Shown piece after piece: positions 22,594 through 26,754 of a DNA stretch of 26,754 nt. A program made the position numbers and the translations under genes. Numbering within the stretch: the stretch's first letter is position 1; every line of letters starts with the position of its first letter. The notes beneath the pieces are model-generated. The model did not search any database. It saw only the letters and a list, made by a program, of their open reading frames with translations, and was not told where the DNA came from. Origin of the DNA: a bacterium UBP6_UBA1209. GTDB lineage: Bacteria; UBP6; UBA1177. The stretch spans positions 1-26,754 of the forward strand of contig DBXP01000032.1 in NCBI GenBank assembly GCA_002309575.1. The letters run 5' to 3'.

Positions 22594-24951
22594 CTAGTTC
22601 AGCATTCTGATACGCTTGCCGCCGCCGCACTCTTCGGTACCGGTCTGGTCGACCGAGAAGTTGACCGGATTGATGTCCCCGTAGGAGTTCAGGAATTCGA
22701 CCAGGGCATCACGCAGGGAGACCGAAGTGTCAAGACGCGTCGTGTTTGCTTCCAGCATGAAGAAGCCGCTGCCTCCACGGGCCATGTAGTCGTTCGTCGC
22801 CATTTTGAAAAGGACATGCGGCTGCACCAGCTCATAATCCTTGATGACGTATGTGTCGCCAATCTGCAGGCACTTGGTCAGGGCGTAGGAGCCGTGACGC
22901 TCCTGGAGCTCAGCGCTCGGGCTGCAGTCGAGCTCGACCCCCAGACCGGCAGCCTGGATCTGCGTCTTGCAGCCTCTGGATGCGGAACGTCTCGCGACAT
23001 AGTCGAACAGAGACTTAAGCTCTTTTCCGCTCAGGTACATCGTCGTGATCGAGTTTTCGAAAGGAAATACCTCGTAAAGCTTTTCAAGCGTGATGTCGCC
23101 AGTCGGAATGTCGGCGCGGATACCCATCGAGTTGGTCACGCAGAACTGCGCTCTCGCCATATCGTGGTTCATCATCGCATCCGTTACCAGATTGCCGAGA
23201 GGGCTGTCGCCGCCGCTCGGATCGTTACGAAGGATCGTTGACTCGGCATAGCCGACGATCTTCTGCAGATACTGGGAATAATCAAGGCCGTCCATGTACG
23301 GCTTGAGCAGATTGACGATGTTGCCGTCCTCCTGGATCCTGTCGGTAACCGCGTGAGTCGTATATTTGTGCCAGACGATCCGCTTGTTTTGAACCGCGAC
23401 CTCGAGCTCGCCTACGATCTTCATGTTGACACCGCTGTGGACGATGATCACGTCACGTCCGTCAGGTCCCTTCATGATCTTCGGCGGATCAAGAACGACA
23501 TGGTGATGACCGCCGAGGATAAGGTCGACTCCCGACACTTTCTCGGCAAGCCGGTAGTCTCCGTCAAGCCCCTGGTGAGTCAGAAGAACAACGATGTCGA
23601 CCAGAGGCCTGACCATGTTGACATACTTCTGAGTCGATTCGACCGGATCAAGGAAGTTGAAACCAAGCCCCGATCCGATCTGATAGGCGGAATTCAGCGA
23701 ATTGTCGTTGGCAACGCCGACCACACCTATTCTGAGAGCCCCGCTCATCATTATCATATACGGAGAAACGATATCCATAAGCCCTTTGTTCGAACTTTCC
23801 TCAAAGAGATAATTCGAGGTCAGGACCGGGAATCCGCCGACCTTCCGGTATGCCGAAACAAAGCCGGAGGTGCCGTTGTCGAACTCATGGTTGCCGAGAA
23901 CCATCGCGTCCAGACCGAGCTTTTGGAGCGAGATCAGCTCGACCTCGCCTTTGTAAAGGTTGAACTGCGGCGCACCCTGGAAAGGGTCTCCGCTGTCGAG
24001 ATAGATCACAGGCACATGGTTCGGTTCATGCTTCCGGCGGATATCATCGATAACCGTTTTTGCACGCGCTACACCGCCTGCATAGACAAGTCCGGGTCGG
24101 TAATCCGAGTAGTCACAGACGCCGTCGCGGTTGAGGTCCTCGCTATACCTTCGCGCCTCTGCAACTGCCAGATCGTACTTTTTGTCAGAGTCGTAATTTT
24201 CACGGAGGATCAGTTTGCCGTCCGGGCCGATCCATGTCCTGTAATATGGTTCGTAAGGATAATCGCACCTCCTGTTGAAGTTTTTATCGAACACCAGCGC
24301 ACAGTCGTCAAAAGTGCAGAGACGGTCTTTGTTCAGATCCTCAGACTTGTCGCAAAGCCCGTTGCCGTTGGTGTCCCAGCACATGTAGACCTTTTTGTTG
24401 TCCTCCTGAGCCCAGCAGTCTCCGACACCGCAGCCGACGCCTTCGTCGACATCCTCGTCTTTATCGCAGACATCGTTTTCGTTTTTATCCCAGCAGCGCT
24501 GGCAGTCCAGGACATCGCACCGGCCGTCCTTGTTCAGGTCTTCAAGAACGTGGTTTTTATCACTTTTTTCCTCGAACGGCAGAAAATAGTCGGGATCAAG
24601 ATCCTCCTCTTTTTTGTAAACATACTCGCCGTTTTCGTAGACGAGATACTCGCCTGTATCTTCTTTGTACGCACCGTTGCAGTATGAATTTTTGTCATTT
24701 TTTTGTTCGACATTGTAATTGTAATCCAGATCCCAGCACGGCTGGTTGTTTGACTCCAGATCCATCTTCCTGTCGAACATATTCGGTTCCATCCAGAACG
24801 GAAGGTACTTTGCGTGGGTATCGGTCGTATGGATAAAGACCAGTTTCTGCGGGATATCCGCTTCGACCGGCGCCTCGCCGTAGCTCTTCCCCACACAGGA
24901 GGTCACGAGCGCAGCGCCGATCAGGGTAAAAAGAAGAGCTTCAAGCTTCAT
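22594..24951 (-). CDS. 5'-nucleotidase/UshA-family lipoprotein with inserted calcium-binding repeats
   Basis: 785 residues, longer than the usual ~550. Signal ends VTSC, lipid site Cys19. Metallophosphatase motifs: FIHTTDTHAK (Asp44, His46), YLDSGDPFQGAP, VLGNHEFDNG, VVLLTHQG, LGGHHHVV. The C-terminal 5'-nucleotidase domain follows (GGDSPLGNLVTDAMM, TNSMGIRADIPTGDIT, FPFENSITTMYLSG). Family members remove phosphate from extracellular nucleotides or 2',3'-cyclic nucleotides. Between the DxH and GD motifs (about residues 54-286) sits an insertion with six Asp/Asn-rich loops such as DLNKDGRCDVLD, DTNGNGLCDKSED and DLNRDGVCDYSDY, like dockerin or thrombospondin-3 calcium loops with paired cysteines. 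It follows the OB-fold-like lipoprotein gene by 42 bases. Confidence 0.92.
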   Translation of the reverse strand: MKLEALLFTLIGAALVTSCVGKSYGEAPVEADIPQKLVFIHTTDTHAKYLPFWMEPNMFDRKMDLESNNQPCWDLDYNYNVEQKNDKNSYCNGAYKEDTGEYLVYENGEYVYKKEEDLDPDYFLPFEEKSDKNHVLEDLNKDGRCDVLDCQRCWDKNENDVCDKDEDVDEGVGCGVGDCWAQEDNKKVYMCWDTNGNGLCDKSEDLNKDRLCTFDDCALVFDKNFNRRCDYPYEPYYRTWIGPDGKLILRENYDSDKKYDLAVAEARRYSEDLNRDGVCDYSDYRPGLVYAGGVARAKTVIDDIRRKHEPNHVPVIYLDSGDPFQGAPQFNLYKGEVELISLQKLGLDAMVLGNHEFDNGTSGFVSAYRKVGGFPVLTSNYLFEESSNKGLMDIVSPYMIMMSGALRIGVVGVANDNSLNSAYQIGSGLGFNFLDPVESTQKYVNMVRPLVDIVVLLTHQGLDGDYRLAEKVSGVDLILGGHHHVVLDPPKIMKGPDGRDVIIVHSGVNMKIVGELEVAVQNKRIVWHKYTTHAVTDRIQEDGNIVNLLKPYMDGLDYSQYLQKIVGYAESTILRNDPSGGDSPLGNLVTDAMMNHDMARAQFCVTNSMGIRADIPTGDITLEKLYEVFPFENSITTMYLSGKELKSLFDYVARRSASRGCKTQIQAAGLGVELDCSPSAELQERHGSYALTKCLQIGDTYVIKDYELVQPHVLFKMATNDYMARGGSGFFMLEANTTRLDTSVSLRDALVEFLNSYGDINPVNFSVDQTGTEECGGGKRIRMLN

Positions 24952-24993
24952 GGACTACTCTCTACAAAAAAAACTCCAAAGTCAGGATTTCAA

Positions 24994-26580
24994 CTATTCA
25001 ACAGCCGCTGCAACGATATCATCGGCCGATCTCGGAGCAAGCTGGAAAGCGCTGTAGGAATAGATGAGGATACCGGAAATCGAGTCGAACTCGACACCGA
25101 TACTTCTGTCGCCAGGGTAATAATAAAGGTCCTTGTTGATCGCAAGGTTCCCGGTGACTTCAAATGCTCCGTGACCGAGGTTGTTGTTGGTAACTGCGAC
25201 ATTCTTTACTTTTACAAGAACGCTTTCATATTTTTCAGCATCCGCACCGTGATTGCCTGACGGCTCCCACTCATCGCCATTTTTTGCATAAGGCGTTGAA
25301 ATTTTTGAAGGATCGTCGATCTCTGCCGGAGCCGGGAGCTCTGCCGTGCCGAGCTTTTTGATGTTGTCCGTACCGACAAGCGAAATCTGCGTGCTGTCGT
25401 AATATTCATCAACCGTTCCGGTGATTTCAAGTTTGTCGCCTACCGCAAAAGCATCGACATCCGCAGTACCTTTTATGAAAACATAAATTCCTGTGTAGGG
25501 TTCAGCCTGCGGAATGATTTCAGAGACATACAAACCTTTGATCGCAGTGTTCTCATGCGTCGTGCTATCCTGATTGTAAGCAATCGCGGTAACAACAGAT
25601 TCGCTGATCTTTACCGTAGAACCCTTGACGACCTCAGTCTTTTGAACCGCTCTGATCGTCGCATCTTCTATTTTTACTTTAAAATCGTCGGTCGATCTCG
25701 GAGCAAGCTGGAACGCGTTGAAGGAGTAGATGAGAACTCCAGAAATCGAATCGAATTTGACGCCTTCGCTTCTGCTGCCCGGGTAATAAAAAAGTTCCTT
25801 GTTGATCGCAAGGTTCCCGGTGACTTCAAACGCACCGTGACCAAGGTCGGAATTGGTGATTTCGACATCTTTGACCTTTACAAGAACGCTCTCGTACTTT
25901 TCAGTATCGGCACCGTGGTTCGCTGTCGGGGAATACTCTTCGTCGACAAGTTCGTAAGGTGTTGCAATCGTTGAAGAATCTGCTATTTCGGCAGGCTCAG
26001 GAACATCTGCCGTACCAAGATACAGGATATTCCCGTTGTCCTCTACAGCGATCTGTGAAACCTCATAACGCTCGCTGTAGACTCCGGTGATCTCAAGCTT
26101 GTCGCCGACCTTGAACTCATTTACGCCCGCAGTCTTCTTGATGAAGACATAAATCCCGGTGTAAGGCGCAGCCTTGTCGATCAGTTCTGAAACATAAAGA
26201 CCTTTGATCGACTGGTTCTCGTGGGTCGAATCGTCCTGATTGTAGGCGATCGCCGTAACTACGCACTCAAAGGTGACCTCTGTATCAGCCGGGACCAATC
26301 CCATCTGGATATCGACGATCGGACCTTCGATATCTACATCAGTCTCTTCTATGTCGTCGGTGTCAGTCACTGTGTCGCCATCTATCTCAATTTCGTCCGT
26401 ATCGCCATCAGTAACTGTATCACCCGTGTCAGCCGGGTCTCCGTCGGTAACGGTATCGCCCATATCGGTAGCAGTATCACCGTCCGGTACAGTCTCGCCG
26501 CCCTTGTCGCCGCCGCCGCACGCAACAAGAGCAAGGCACGCAAAAATCGCAATAAAAATCAAATAGGTAACTTTTTTCAT
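24994..26580 (-). CDS. Lipoprotein with two tandem OB-fold-like domains
   Basis: 528 residues. Signal ends LALVAC, lipid site Cys21. Residues 22-86 are an Asp/Gly/Thr-rich linker (DGDTVTDTDD type). Two copies of a ~205-residue module follow (about 95-300 and 317-522), each with VVTAIAYNQD, IKGLYVSE, YTGIYVFIK, VGDKLEITG, NHGAD, KYESVLVKVK, HGAFEVTGNLAINK and FQLAPRS. This resembles the OB-fold/DUF5689-type modules found beside secreted nucleases and phosphatases; the assignment is from pattern memory. There are no catalytic residues I recognise, so binding is more likely than catalysis. AGGAGG precedes the ATG. It is first in the probable operon with the nucleotidase and MATE genes. Confidence 0.85.
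   Translation of the reverse strand: MKKVTYLIFIAIFACLALVACGGGDKGGETVPDGDTATDMGDTVTDGDPADTGDTVTDGDTDEIEIDGDTVTDTDDIEETDVDIEGPIVDIQMGLVPADTEVTFECVVTAIAYNQDDSTHENQSIKGLYVSELIDKAAPYTGIYVFIKKTAGVNEFKVGDKLEITGVYSERYEVSQIAVEDNGNILYLGTADVPEPAEIADSSTIATPYELVDEEYSPTANHGADTEKYESVLVKVKDVEITNSDLGHGAFEVTGNLAINKELFYYPGSRSEGVKFDSISGVLIYSFNAFQLAPRSTDDFKVKIEDATIRAVQKTEVVKGSTVKISESVVTAIAYNQDSTTHENTAIKGLYVSEIIPQAEPYTGIYVFIKGTADVDAFAVGDKLEITGTVDEYYDSTQISLVGTDNIKKLGTAELPAPAEIDDPSKISTPYAKNGDEWEPSGNHGADAEKYESVLVKVKNVAVTNNNLGHGAFEVTGNLAINKDLYYYPGDRSIGVEFDSISGILIYSYSAFQLAPRSADDIVAAAVE
25018..26286 (-). repeat. Internal tandem duplication of 666 bp
   Basis: The two OB-fold-like modules are offset by exactly 666 bases (222 codons). 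A stretch near 25137 (TTGATCGCAAGGTTCCCGG) is identical at 25803, and long stretches elsewhere differ only at scattered positions. Repeat one is about 25684-26286, repeat two about 25018-25620. Confidence 0.85.
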
Positions 26581-26687
26581 GATATCCTCCTAAAAAAGTA
26601 AAAAACGTTTCCCAAAGCGGACAATTTTACGCATCTTTAAAATAAATGGAAAAAAAAACGGTCCCGGCATTATTTTGCCCTTTTTTA

Positions 26688-26715
26688 TTGACACCAGACA
26701 AGTTTTGACTAGAAT
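26688..26715 (+). promoter_or_regulatory. Near-consensus promoter of the tRNA gene
   Basis: TTGACA (26688-26693), a 16-base spacer and TAGAAT (26710-26715); the tRNA starts 13 bases after the -10 box. The spacing and quality fit a stable-RNA promoter. Confidence 0.8.
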
Positions 26716-26727
26716 GGACGGCAATGT

Positions 26728-26754
26728 TGCGGGGTAGAGCAGCTGGTAGCTCGT
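26728..26754 (+). tRNA. tRNA-Met (initiator-like), 5' part only
   Basis: TGCGGGG, then TAGAGCAGCTGGTAGCTCGT, matches the acceptor arm and D-arm of bacterial initiator tRNA-fMet (cf. CGCGGGGTGGAGCAG, GGTAGCTCGTCGGG). The window ends before the anticodon, so the identity is inferred from the D-arm only. Confidence 0.7.

Noticed and set aside
23353..24687. Long open frame (444 codons) on the plus strand opposite the nucleotidase gene
   Set aside because: The minus strand carries all metallophosphatase motifs and a lipoprotein signal. The plus-strand translation has no recognisable domain and reflects codon bias on the opposite strand.
26668..26689. Hairpin GGCA-TTATTT-TGCC plus T-run as a plus-strand terminator
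   Set aside because: The stem is only 4 bp and no plus-strand gene lies upstream of it; the T-run overlaps the tRNA promoter region.

Overview
The window looks like chromosomal DNA from a Gram-negative bacterium, probably an uncultured deltaproteobacterial or Myxococcota/Bradymonadota-like lineage. The evidence is five predicted lipoproteins (several with Asp/Thr/Glu-rich linkers after the lipid-bearing cysteine), a TolC-like fragment, and a RelA/SpoT-fold protein resembling a family I associate with myxobacteria. This assignment is inference; there is no rRNA or marker gene to settle it.

Layout. Positions 1-4000 are AT-richer and accessory in character: the tail of a membrane-anchored protein, an LRAT-like cysteine acyltransferase/hydrolase, and two convergent AAA ATPases of the DUF4143 type. 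Each ATPase is preceded by 33-bp tandem repeats, and related dispersed repeats lie around them. Positions 3957-7644 (minus strand) hold a small glycan cluster: a membrane acyltransferase, a GT39-type membrane glycosyltransferase and a GT2 glycosyltransferase. A class I aminotransferase follows (7781-8980).

Positions 9204-10720 hold a lipoprotein gene behind a cobalamin riboswitch with its own promoter. To its right (10728-13120, minus strand) is a three-gene set: an acidic protein, a TolC-like fragment and an LTD-domain lipoprotein, with unusual overlaps. guaB and a POT-family peptide transporter run on the plus strand (13317-16139).

Positions 16171-20793 (minus strand) form a tight operon of glgC, a GH57 glucanase/glucanotransferase and a RelA/SpoT-fold protein, separated by 6 and 12 bases. 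A tiny Ala/Glu/Pro-rich lipoprotein gene (plus strand) ends in a strong terminator that lies partly inside the neighbouring MATE gene. Positions 21222-26580 (minus strand) read as an operon of a duplicated OB-fold-like lipoprotein, a 5'-nucleotidase-family lipoprotein with an inserted calcium-binding-repeat segment, and a MATE exporter. The window ends in the first 27 bases of an initiator tRNA-Met with a near-consensus promoter.

The most interesting items are the riboswitch-controlled surface lipoprotein (candidate corrinoid-capture protein), the RelA/SpoT-fold protein in the glycogen operon, the calcium-repeat insertion inside a metallophosphatase domain, and the 33-bp repeats in front of the DUF4143 ATPases.
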